Shown here: positions 39,593 through 51,058 of the stretch, piece after piece
Layout of the letters: each line of letters begins with the position of its first letter
Position numbering within the stretch: position 1 is the stretch's first letter
DNA from: Siniperca chuatsi
Lineage: Eukaryota > Chordata > Actinopteri > Centrarchiformes > Sinipercidae
Length of the DNA stretch: 64,000 nucleotides
Reading direction: 5' to 3'
NCBI RefSeq assembly: GCF_020085105.1
Contig: NC_058047.1
Span: forward strand, 14,737,001-14,801,000
Made by a program: the position numbers and the translations under genes
The notes under the pieces: generated by a model
The model's database searches: none
The model's input: the letters and a program-made list of their open reading frames with translations, nothing else
Told to the model about the DNA's origin: nothing

Positions 39593-40184
39593 TGCCTGCC
39601 TGTCTGCGTATGTGTGTGTGTGTGTGACAGATAAAAAGAGAGGGATACGGTGCAGGAGCTGACTCAGCAGGTGTTGAAATAAAATTAACGAAAAGTAACG
39701 TCTTTTGGAAACCTGTGCGAGCATTAGCAAGCTAAGCTAAATAGCTTCTATTCGAGTCAGAGCTAGTTAGCGTAGCTTGCTAGGTTTCACTTTCCGAGTG
39801 GAATACAAACTTAAGATCACAATGGGTCCTCCTAAATTTTGAATGTTGTAAAGGGACAATCGTCTTAAATCGCTACATGACAAAAATGGAAAAATGCCTT
39901 GTATCAGTGTTCGTAGGCTACACAGGGCAATGACATGCTCCAGTTTGTAGTGCACCACAGAAGTTGACAGTGTGTCTCCTAGCAACAGCGGTTCAGTATC
40001 AGCCAACTGTGTCATGGGAAAGGCCCACCTAGCAGCTTAAAGGTTAGACGCTGTTTCCAAATATGTCAAAAAAAAATGTTATTCTCTTTTGTAAAATGTA
40101 AAAATATGCACAATAGCTGCAGTATCATTATAGTTTACATTTCCTTACACAAAAAGTGAGGATAATTCAAATTTCAAGTCGACT
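38101..40184. other. Intergenic, no gene recognised
   Basis: About 2 kb between two repeats, holding a (TG)n compound microsatellite at 39557-39626. It is followed by TTAGC/GCTAGC-rich text near 39.72-39.78 kb that could be part of another repeat. No exon is supported. Confidence 0.55.
39557..39626. repeat. (TG)n compound microsatellite
   Basis: A (TG)n run of about 17 units, a short CTGCCTGCCTGTC interruption, then a second (TG)n run of about 8 units. Confidence 0.93.
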
Positions 40185-40445
40185 TTAAGTATGTAGCTAG
40201 AGCCAAGAGTCAATTAGCTTAGCTTAGATTAGCATAAAGACTGGAAACAGGCGGATCTACTGTTTTTACTTTGAAGAGAGCCAGGCTAGTTCCCACTGCT
40301 TCAAGCCTTTATGCTAAGTTAAGCTAATCGCTTCCTGGCTCCAACTCCATACTTAACACACAGACATTAGAGTGGTATCATCTTCTCATCTAACTCTCTG
40401 CAAGAAAGTGAATAAGCATATTTAAAGTATAAGCCTAACTGTATT
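40185..40445. repeat. Fold-back (palindromic) non-autonomous element, internally deleted
   Basis: The text TTAGCTTAGCTTAGATTAGCATAAAGACTGGAAACAG appears near the left, and its complement-like AAGCCTTTATGCTAAGTTAAGCTAATCG follows after only about 60 bases. It then runs into GGTATCATCTTCTCATCTAACTCTC and GCAAGAAAGTGAATAAGCATATTT. From memory this is the arm and unique end of a common fish fold-back element. Most of the long inverted-repeat stem seen in full-length copies is missing here. Confidence 0.7.
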
Positions 40446-41698
40446 GCAACCATACATTTTTAATATAATTGTGATATTTTATTCAACTGAGAATATTCAC
40501 AATACTGATCCCAAATAGCCTATCAAGTTATACCAAACTGTGAAATTTCTTGGCTCCATCTCTAATTTTTGTACAGAAAGCATTTGGTTCTTGAGGTAAT
40601 CATTTCTGTAAGAAACTCTTTACTGCATCTTGTTATGGTAGGGTTGAATGAGCCACAGCATCAGTGTATTACACAGTGTAAATTCTGGTCTTTGAAGGGA
40701 TCAAACCTGCAAGCCTCCAGTCATGCAGCTAATTTCTAATCACCCTGTCGCCCTGCCATATGCTCACCTCAGTGTGTATATGTTTACTAACTATAATATA
40801 AGCTGCCTGCTAGAATTATTTATACCGCTTGAACATATGTACACGTTTTCACTTGACATCTGATACTATTTGGAGATCAAAATAAGAGGCCAAGACTCAT
40901 CACATCTCGTAATGCGCATTCATATATTCTATAATGCATTTGTTTGTGTATGTTTGCATGTTATCGTAAATGACATGTATGTGTATGCAACGTCAGTAGA
41001 CTCTGCTTCTCTTTAATGCCCAGAACCTTGATAAACGGTGAGGTTGCCATGGCGACCACTCTTCACGGCATGAGGATCAGTGGCCTTATTTTTCGATAGA
41101 TACAGAGCCTATAAGACTTCACATGAAGAATTACTGTATTCTTGGCTGCTGAATGTTTAAAGCTACTTCACCACTGCTCTTTAACAGTGCAATTTCTGCT
41201 GTTTAATAATCAAGGATCTCTTGGCAGCAGCACATCGTTTCAGAAGAGAAAGAGGGAAATGACTTAGCTACTTTGGCAGTGGAGCAGATTTTCACATTGC
41301 TTTCCTTATCCTTTATATACAGTTTATCAAAAAAATCTTCTTTATATACATTATATAAAATGTTTGCAAAAGCCTTGCTGACAACTCGCTGATAGGCTAC
41401 TTTGTCAGTTTAAAAAAGATGCGTTACATACAAAAGATAGATATTGGGATGTAATGGATGTTTCTATAAGATTTGAAATTGTATCCATATGCTCAGCCCT
41501 ATAAAGCATGATTTAAAATTTACATCATTCTGTGACATGACACCCATTTTGTTGTGCATATCTGAATTTCTGGGTCAAATGGATGGAACAGGAGAGTAGC
41601 ACTGATCTGTACAGGAAGACATAAAATTTTCACAAGAAGTAAAAATAGAATGGAGGGCTCCAAGAGTAAAGGCTCCTTACGTCACTGGTAAGATCAAC

Positions 41699-41713
41699 AG
41701 TGCCCCCTCCTGG
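41699..41713 (-). promoter_or_regulatory. CTCF-like motif, minus orientation
   Basis: On the minus strand the sequence reads CCAGGAGGGGGCACT. This fits the CTCF core CCASYAGRKGGC at all but one position. Motif evidence only; phrases of the type GTGCCCCCTCCTGG also occur in repeats. Confidence 0.3.
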
Positions 41714-42464
41714 TTGTTTAACTGTGTATGTTATCTCCTAAATGGTTGCTGGGGAAATTGAATTACCTCTCAATGTTACATTGTGTTCTTCTGTAAAAAT
41801 AGTGATTATGTCTGATCAGTTAAAAGAACCGAAACAGACAATGCTGAAGCCAATGAGAGTAATGGATATTTTAAGCTTTGATGTGTTTTGCCTGCTGTGC
41901 TATCAGACACAATTACGGTGTTAGGGGATCAAAAGATTATGTATTGCCTACCAAGTTAATGTTTATCCAATCAGCACTGAATGTGAAAAAAATTTGCTCC
42001 TGTTACTCGTGAAAACTTGTTACACAGCATGGCACCATAAACAAGGCAGGCACATTTGGGAAACCTCTTAACTCATGAATACGACAGGACCAATGACTCC
42101 AATGTACCCATGAACATTTAGAGGGGCAGGGGCAGCCTTCCAACCCACTTTAATTAGGAAGGAAGTAAAATAAAAATGAATAAACATCATAAACAAAATA
42201 TGTTACATAATGTATAGAAGATGTGTGTAAACATTACACACAAACATTTTTGCTATGCCTGCTACTTCCTGAGACTGCAGTCAATGCAGGATCTGAGCTC
42301 TGGGGGTTCTCTGAGGGACTGAAAAGACAAAATATCAAAACTATTGACTGACCAGCTACAGAATCAGCATTTAGCTGAATGGAGCTATTGATGTTAGCTA
42401 GTTTATGTGAGTCTTTTTGGAAACAGTCACTATGCATCAGTTAAACCTGCAATAAGTAACTAAA

Positions 42465-43015
42465 TTTGGGGGAAGTGGAAACAAGCTGTAAACACAACAA
42501 TGACATATTATCATCTTATTCGATTATCAAGTTGATATGGTGAGCCTGTTGGCTAACATTTGGCTATTTTCACTTTTAGCAGACACGGAGCGACAGTAGC
42601 ATTCACTGGAGTCACGTTTCTGTCCACTTGGTTAATGTAAGTCCAATATCCACTCTTTTAGCTCTGATTTGGTCTCTACCAACTCCTGACAAAAAAAAGG
42701 TCTTTAGCTGCTAAATGCTCCACTATGTTCACCAGCTAGTTGCTAACGTTGTCTATCTGCTGTTTGGTGCTGGGCAGTGGGTTTTTATAGCTTTTTCATT
42801 GAAAACAACTGCCTGTTGCAGCTGGACACGAGGTTGATGAGAACAGTGAGAGTGAACCAAAACAGTAAAGCTGCAGGCTGGAAAATTAAAACAATGAGCT
42901 GAAAGATAAAACTCTGCAGAGCTGAGGGGAACTGCTGAGTCAGGTGATAATTCTCTGTGATCTCTCTGATCCATTGTTAATATAAACATATTTATTATAG
43001 CCACTTTAAATGAGC
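42465..43015 (+). repeat. Interspersed repeat, family A copy 2 (long)
   Basis: This is a long copy of the family also seen at 15.44 and 49.83 kb. It shares GTGGAAACAAGCTGT at the left, then GTTTCTG.CCACTTGG, TTTGGTCTCTACCAACTCCTGA, TGTTCACCAGCTAGT and CAACTGCCTGTTGCAGCTGG. The right end has GAGCTGAGGGGAACTGC and the terminal TCCATTGTTAATATAAA block. It is non-coding. Confidence 0.7.
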
Positions 43016-43114
43016 TGTTTTGTTTTTATACACCATGTAACTGTGCATGTTAAAGGTGTAGCCAGTGCTCTGAGGTCAACATTTGAGCAAAGAGTGTGTG
43101 TTCATGTGTGTGTA

Positions 43115-43745
43115 AGTGTATTAGATTAGACTAGACTAGATTAGACTAGATTACATTCAATTTCAGAGTAATGTACATATGTATAGAGGTATATATAAAT
43201 AAACAGTAAGGGGTGACTACGCTAGGATATATACAGTATGAACATGTGCAGCAGTTACAGTAGACAGTGCAGGCATAAATATAAAATATACTGTAAAGTG
43301 TAGGTGTAAGTACAAGTAATACTAATAGTAAGACATTATATACAGAATAAACAGCTGGAGGTATGGTGTATAAAGTATGGACAGTAGTATAAAATGTATT
43401 GGTATGTGAGAGCATATATAGTGCATACATTTAAACATATAAGTAAATATATGTGCAGTAGTGTGGCAGTGGTGAGTAAGTGTGAGCCAGCAGCCAGTGA
43501 GGCAGAGACTGGCCTAGTGCAAAACTAAATTTAATCTTTAGTAGTTGTCCGGGGGGGGGGTGTCAGTCACTGGCGGAATGTGTATGAGGGGAGGGGGTGG
43601 TCCATCACCATGGTGCAGAGTTCAACTAGGTGACAGTGTACAGTATGTGAGATGTCCTCCGAATGCCGGGTTTTTAGCACTGTCAGTTGGTCAGTCGTTT
43701 TGACACATCAGGCTGCCCACCTCACCCATGCTCCAGGGGCCACTG
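43115..43745. repeat. Probable interspersed repeat with a 5-base tandem run
   Basis: It begins with six tandem (T/C)TAGA pentamers at 43121-43150, followed by TTACATTCAATTTCAG, resembling the terminal repeat and TTCAA-tail of dispersed fish LINE-like elements. An AT-rich TATA/ACAGTA-rich stretch follows. Then comes a G+C-richer part with a run of nine or more G at about 43551 and GTCAGTCACTGGCGGAATG. I cannot name the element or see an open frame. Confidence 0.45.
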
Positions 43746-46700
43746 GCAGCATTTATGGATCTCTGATCTACTTTCAAGATAGCTGAGAATAATCCCAAAA
43801 ATATTATAGCAGCAAAAGCTGCCTCAGTAAAACTGTCTTGGTATTTGGTGCTTCTAGATTGGATTCAGTAGAAATTCACACAATAATACACATTTCCAAC
43901 ACAAGTTAAAACACACGCAGTCATAGAAACACCCTTCATAATGTGATGGAAACATATCTGATGAAATCCCTCGTAATATTTAGATTTAGATAATTATTCA
44001 TTGACTGGAAGAGATTTTACAGCTCACCTTTAACCACATTACCTACTAATGGACAAATATCAGACCTCCACTTTAGACAGAATCTTTTCTCCGCCTCCGT
44101 TTGGCATTTTTGTTGAGCTTTTGCACTTCGTCAGTACTTGACACTCATCACTTAATCAGCCCACTGTATGTGCGGTCAATATATTACGTAGTATGTACAC
44201 CCCAATAGCATCACTACAGGAAGGTATTGCAGAAATTAGGTTCTCAAAAATCCCACCACACTACACATTGCCTCAAATCTTATATATGCACTCTGCATTT
44301 TGAATGTAGTTGTGCAGTCCTTATCACTACCTTCACCCATTGACAAATAGCTTCTCATAGGCAGAATGGAGACTATAAAAAATGACAGTTCTCCTTAAAA
44401 TCTTTACTGCGGGCCAATATCCTCGCTAACTAAGTCAATTCTCTAGACTGTGTAATAATGGGAAAAAAACATGGTTAAAAAAAAAACAAAATAAGATTTA
44501 CAACCCTGCAGAACATGGATGATGGATCCACCAGAACATGGTTTGAAACAACAGTAATATTCCAATCTTAGGTCCACCATTCATCAGCATATCAATATAG
44601 AAACCACTAATCCACTAATCTAGTCACCTTATATAATGCTTGTCCTGTTAGGGACTGGAGTCTATTCCAGCATGCAATTAAAATACATCCTTACTTCAAC
44701 AACTCTGACAGCTTGGGGCGAACCACAAAAAATCCCTAATTTCACCCAGTCACTTAAGAACACTCCTAATTTTTAACTTAACTATAAACCACAAAGCTTA
44801 ATTAACTGAAACAAAAAGGCTCGTTACAACTCTATCAGAACAACTCTTACTAAACTTGCTACACGGTGAAGTCTCATTTCATGTATTTACACATCTAAAT
44901 AAAGATAAATAAACACACATACAGCATACTGCACCACCTAGAACATTTAGCCTTAATACATTTTTATATTCAGTAAGCTTTTCAGTAAGCAACTATTTAT
45001 ATTACTTGTCAAGTAAAATATATAAATAAGCTTTTCATTTCCATAGAGAAGCATCACATACTTTTTGCAAAATGGAAACATAAAGAGCTGAAAAAAAAGA
45101 ATTCACATAGCATTAAATCTTCACTGCTGACTGATGTAAGATCTTGAACTAAGCATAGGCCATATGATTGAATATTCTACCTGGAATGATAATTATGTAG
45201 ACTTCAGGCTGATAATATGTCCTTTATTAGCTTACAGCTCCTCAAATGATCAGTATCTGCACTTGCTCAATAGAAACTCAACCTCTGTGTTTCAGACAAG
45301 GAGCTGCAGCTCTTAAAGCCTGTGGCATGAAAATCTCACTTCAGCCATCTGACCTCAGTTGGCATTTATGTTTATACAAAAGCCCCAAAGAGGCTGCCAC
45401 CACTGTTGCTGTTCAAAATAATAGCAATAACACAGCATGCTACTCACATTTTATTACGATATTGACATAACAATCTAAAATGTGCCGTTATCCTGCTCAC
45501 AAGCATATTCCTAAGATAACAGTAATGTTTTAAATGAAGGTACTAATCTTCTCAAGAGTAAGGTCTCAAAATACATTTGTCTTTCCCCGAAAAACATGCC
45601 ACAATGACTTAAGTCAAATTTCTTAATAATAACATTGGGGAACATGGCAACAAGCTAATTTGGTGTAGAGTGATGGTGAAATTATTGGGTGAAATGATGT
45701 GAGCTCAGTGGAGGTCTAACAGCAGGCGTGATGTCAGATTTTGAGCCCTCTGGAGGTGTCATGAAGTGTCTGTGACAAGGTGTGCCCACTTGATAATGTC
45801 AGTGATAATGTCAGTGAAACAACCAGCCTCGCCCACTTGCCTTGTTTCTGTGCACCTTAAATTCGAAGGGGAGGCAGTTTGTGTCAGATCATGTGTTGCT
45901 GGGGAAAAAGCAATCCAGTTTATGGCTCTCTCTCAAATTACCCGATTGATCATTCGTTAATGCTCTTCACCTGACACCAAACCAGCTCCACTTATAATGG
46001 AGAAATCTCTATTAGCTAAGATATGAGAGCTATGGCAGTGCCCCTGCTAAGTGCTTAGTTTAGTACACATAGTACACATCCCTTTACATATGTTTATTAC
46101 TAAAAAAAAATCATCCTTTAGATATTGTGGTTAGCACATTTTGCTGTTGCCTTAATAAGCATGGAAAGAATATTGACAGTCAAGTATTATTTTTTATTTT
46201 TTTAAATATTAGAATAAAATGTGTCCTCTCTTTGCAAGCCACTGAGGTGAGGGAGCATTTTGACCGTGCCAAGACATATGTTTATTTATCCTCAAAATGT
46301 CAACATCCACTGCATAGCCCTCTCTGTGAACTGAACAAATACATGGTGCCAGGCTTTAAGCACTGTGCCAGGCATATTTTAATGTCTGGTAAACACTGTC
46401 CTCTAGTGCTCACACTCTAACACACACAGGTGCATACCACAGGATTATGCTCTGCGTTGTCAGTGCCAAAAATCTGGACTTTTCAAGGAATTAGATTTTA
46501 CAGCATATTGATTAATCTTTTAAAAACACTGTAGACTTCAGGGAGATTTCCAAAATGCATTATATTTATTACAAATGATGGTAATTCTTCTTAACGTACA
46601 CTGTCAAAAACTTTTAGAAGGAAGTTTCCCTTGTAGAACTGGTGGGTTTATAATAAAACACATCAGCTGCAATGATTATTTGTTGCCTCTGACGATGCTC

Positions 46701-48640
46701 TATGCTATGCACAAAACACAGAGTAATAGCCACAATTGGACACAAGTGTCTGTAGCCTTGGTTTTATTATCAGCTACCCTCAGATGGCTTTTAGTAGGGC
46801 TGGTATAGTCTGCCTAATGAAGCAAGTCACAATCACAGAGTGAGCAGCAATAAAATTACCTGATCAAACATTTACTAATGCTTTCTAACCAGCTGATTTC
46901 ACCTGTCAACACAAGGTCAGGGTGTCCTGATCTTCTGGACGACAGGAGCTGGTGTGGATCTTGACATACTGGAGGCACAACAGATTTGCAATCAGCCTGT
47001 CAACTGGCACTTGAAAGCCTGCAGGATATTAGATATGTAAATGGAACATAATGGTGCCATTATAATTGGGCTCATCCTGTTAAGCCTTTGATGGCGATTT
47101 CTTTTCTCTGCAATTCAACACCATCTGGCTAAATCAGCATAGGCAGGAGAAGCAGAGCCAGAAGTAGTTAGGACAACGGGTCTTTGGTTAGGATGCAATC
47201 ATTATGTTTGGCTAGTGACACATCCCATTTGTTAAGACTTAAAGTTGAGATTTGGGCCGAGCCCAGTTCAGGAGCACCAATTAATGTTCATCAAATCTTT
47301 CATCCATTCACAAAGTAGCACCTCTACTTTGAGCTCTCTGAATTTTAAATGGTGTAGTCCATCCGGTAAGCACTGGACATGTTTTACCAAAGGGCACAGA
47401 GTGCTTCGTGTGGCGGAGGCAGTGAACTTTAAGGGCACGCATGGTGACATTGTGTACTGATATCTGCAAACAGTCCTGTTGGGTCAGTTGACCAAACAAA
47501 CACAGCAGGTCATACAGACCTTGTAATAATCCGTCGCTTTCAGTAGAAACCCTCCAAAAAGGGCATTTATGATCCAGTTTACTGAATCCAAAACTCACCG
47601 ACAATATTCTGTATTTTGACAATCAAATGGGATATTTAGAGTATGACAGGACCTGTTAACAAAGACTGTTTATTTGCCAAATTGGCTGGTGGAGTAGACA
47701 AACCTGCCAGCCATTTGGATTTGGATTGTGTTTTCTGCTTCACCGGTTTCTGCTCCATCTCTTACATATTGTAAGGAAAATTAGATTTGGCAAATATCAT
47801 GTCATGCAAATTGCTTTCTTTTTTTAACAAAAGCAAAGGGCACTGCAAAGTTTGCATCAGACAAGGTTGACAGTATTAATTTAAAAAATGCGATTTTATG
47901 ACAAGTTATTACAAGCTTTTCAGGAGTTGCAGGGATTTCATTAGTACTGCTGATCATTGTCTAAACTAGCAATATTGTTGATATTTATTAATGAGCTCAG
48001 ATTACATCCCAGTTAGTGTGGTATCATAAATCGGTAATCTGGTTATAAATTATACATCATGAAAATGTCTACTGTAACTACAATCCAGCTACTTTTTTTT
48101 TTTCTTGGTGTATTAACAAGCAGAAACTGAACTTGTTGGCAATTCATTATATGTTGTTAAGGCAAGAGAAAAAGTAAGAAAAAAACAGCTTGCTCTGCAT
48201 TATAATCATCACAGATTTAACACAATGTTTGGATGATAAAAGTATTTATACTGACAGAATCAGAACAAAATCTTTTGGTGAATCCAATATTATGAAGATA
48301 CAATAGTTTGGGACATAAGCATGAATTTACACAATGTGTCTTCCAATGAGGGTGTTCAAATATTAACATGCTTTCAAATGAATAAATCAGGACCTTTACA
48401 GGTTATTGCCAAACTGGTGACATCTGACAGATTACTGATGCATCTTTTATGATCCTCACTTTCATCTTGAGATTTTGGTTGCAGTGTTATCACTGTGAAA
48501 AGAGGCATCTGGCTCCCATCTGGGCTTTGTTGTCTTTCTGCGGCACAAAACATATTTTATAAAACAAGCAAAAGTGGCACAGCTCTTTGCTTGTTTTTGG
48601 TCATCTGCTTTGCATAGAAATCTGTCAGAACAATCCACTG

Positions 48641-48641
<1 letters not shown>
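43746..48641. other. Intergenic, nothing recognised
   Basis: About 4.9 kb of AT-rich sequence downstream (3') of the vitellogenin gene. No exon, RNA gene or recognisable mobile element is supported on either strand. Confidence 0.55.

Positions 48642-48675
<34 letters not shown>
48642..48675. repeat. (AC)n microsatellite downstream of vitellogenin
   Basis: A pure AC run of about 17 units, 103 bases past the vitellogenin stop codon in the direction of transcription. It may lie in or just beyond the 3' untranslated region. A CATAAA variant polyadenylation signal sits between the stop and this run at 48758-48763 on the minus strand. Confidence 0.9.
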
Positions 48676-48677
<2 letters not shown>

Positions 48678-48777
48678 CTTACACACACAAACATACACAA
48701 TATTCAAAAAGACACAGAAAATTTGGATGAACATTCAATTAAGCTTGATCAAACTGGTTTATGTAGCTCACATGTTT

Positions 48778-51058
48778 TTATGCGCGTCCAAAGCTGTCTA
48801 TTGTTGTGTTTCTGATGTCGTGTTGAAACTCCTGAAAACTGGCAGTTGGCAGTGGAACTGGAAAAGCCTGGCGGTAGACTATATACTAATGACAAGACAG
48901 AAGAAATAACACATCCATGTAAATACAGCAGTCAAGATTAGTTATATACAACGCAAGGATTTAGAAGTTTTACATAAAAATGTAGGTAGTGAATGTTTCC
49001 TCCACACCTCTGGGAATTTAATCTTCACATCGACGCTGTCTCCTGAGGTGGCAACAACTGATGCAGAAACCTCGTGCTTGGCATTTCTCTCATTTCTCTG
49101 GGAGAAGCCTAGAAGGAAAGCCATGCCTGGGATGTAGTTTTCAATCCTGGAAAAAGGTAAAAAGCTCCTTTAACACATGCCGGTGTGTGTCATAATTGTA
49201 AATTCAGAAAATGTTTCCATCATGCTCTGTAAAGCAAAGTAAGTTGCTTCAAAACGTGAATCAAAGTCATCTTCCACCTTTGTCATCAGTTCACTCCTCT
49301 TCCTCCTCACATTTTTATCTTCCTTGATACAAACTGCATCTTTATTCCACTGAGGCTCACCTTCTGCCCATCTCTGCCATAGTTTCTGGGATCCTGGTCC
49401 AGTGAGCTTTGGCCTTGAGCGTTGGCTTGGAACCAGGCAGATATGCAGTTGCACCTCTCAATGACATTTCATAGGACTGACATTCAGCTCCCCATCTAAC
49501 GTGTGCCTAGACCAAACACAAGAGATCAATCATGGGAGTCTCTTCAAACAAAAGACCTGGCTTCGACATTGGTATGCAAAGTGCAGTATAATAAAATACC
49601 TTAAACAGACCATAAGTATAATTTTTAATATAAATGTAACCAGCATACAGTGTATTTGTAGACAGTGTATTAGAACAGATTTATAGGGCTGTATATCAAC
49701 GTCACCAGGCACCAAAATTCTCAAAACATTTTTGATGTGCAATTTTCTCTCCTGCCTATATAACATTATACATTTTAAATTAAATAAAGGATTCAGGCAG
49801 TGTTCCAGTCCTCAAACCTGCTATAACTTTTTCAGCCAATGGTGGGCAGTGGAAACAAGCTGTGAAGAAAACATTGACATATCTTTTAAGTTGAAATGGC
49901 GAATTTGTTAGCATAGAGTTGTCATCAGTTATCATTTGGAGTTGTGTTTCTGGCCACCTGGCGAACCTAAGTCCAGTGTTCACTCTTCTATTAGCTCTGC
50001 TTTTGGTCTCTACCAACTCCTGAGGGAAACATCTGGCTCCTTAGCTACTTCACCATGTTCACCAGCTAGTCATTAACTGTGTCTTTCTGCCATTTGATGC
50101 TGAGCAGGTAGTGTATAATTGGTTTTTAGAGCTGGTTTTTTTGCTAAAAACAGCTTCCTGCAGTGGCTGAAAATGACATTGATGAGGCAGTGAGTGTTTT
50201 ACTAAAATAGTAAAGTTGCGGTCTGGACAGCAAAATAATGATCTGAAAGATGCTGAATAGCTCCATAGAGTTGAGGGGAACTGCAGAATCGGGTGATCCA
50301 TTGTTGAAATAAAAACATTGATTATAGCAGCTTTAAATGCACAATCCATGATCAAAATATAAAAAGTGGTTTGCATTACCACCAAAAAGTTAAAACGCAA
50401 GATTGGAACCTGCTCCGACTCCCAAATTGATATACAGACAACAACTGAATCTGTGTTTTTAATGTTTTCTGATGGTGTAAAAAGTGAAAAATGTAAAAAT
50501 GCAGTATGGAGCCACTTACAGTTGCTTACAGTTTATAGTACTAGTCATATGTCTGTTAGTGTAAATGTACCTACATGTCAGGAAGTTAAGAGGAACCTTC
50601 ACATACATAAAGTAGAAAAGTTCTCACATTCTACATGTGAGATCTGACGACTTTGGTGAAGTGTATTTGTTCATTTTGAAAACCCGGCCATTGATAGTGA
50701 CGGTGGCTGGATGTAATATACCAGTAGTTAATGTTCTTAAATGTTTTTAAAGGATAAAACTAGCAGTCATTTATCATTGCTGGTTTAAGTAAATTTTATA
50801 CACCCAGATAAGAATAAAAATAAATATCCCTACTGTGTGTTTCATATCTACCTTTGCCTCAGCATGGGCATTCACAATGGTGTCAACGCACATCTTCCAG
50901 TTGGTGTCTTCCCCAACCTGGGACACAATCAGTTGGGCGCTCTGAATGTTTGCCTCAGGCGTGTAGTAGATGGCCACATCGTAACCCTCGGGCTTCTGGT
51001 TGCCACTCATGGCAAAGGATTTGATATTGACTACAGCTTCAGGTGTTGACTCCCAGCC
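48778..51058 (-). CDS. vtgC: Vitellogenin exons 23-26 (residues 1049-1247), lipovitellin II and short C-terminus
   Basis: Exon 23, 50852-51058, starts GWESTPEAVVNIKSFAMSGN and contains YDVAIYYTPEANIQSAQLIV. Exon 24, 49361-49506, has AHVRWGAECQSYEMSLRG and YLPGSKPTLKAKAHWTRIPE. Exon 25, 49008-49146, has IENYIPGMAFLLGFSQRN. Exon 26, 48778-48885, has YIVYRQAFPVPLPTASFQEF and ends FGRA then TAA. This is the lipovitellin II sheet. In long vitellogenins the beta-component and von Willebrand type D module would follow, but here the protein stops 35 residues into exon 26. The donor of exon 25 (GTGTGG) is weak. I chose it because the next exon resumes the expected VYRQAFPVPLP motif in phase. Confidence 0.88.

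Noticed and set aside
43146..43430. Tyrosine/threonine-rich 94-codon minus-strand frame
   Set aside because: It is produced by TATA/ACAGTA-rich repeat DNA at 43.1-43.7 kb, not by a gene.
48462..48550. Possible extra vitellogenin exon after the acceptor near 48540 (..KTTKPRWEPDASFHSDN..)
   Set aside because: The acceptor is good, but the translation has no vitellogenin character. The expected VYRQAFPVPLP segment and a stop are found in phase at 48778-48885 instead.
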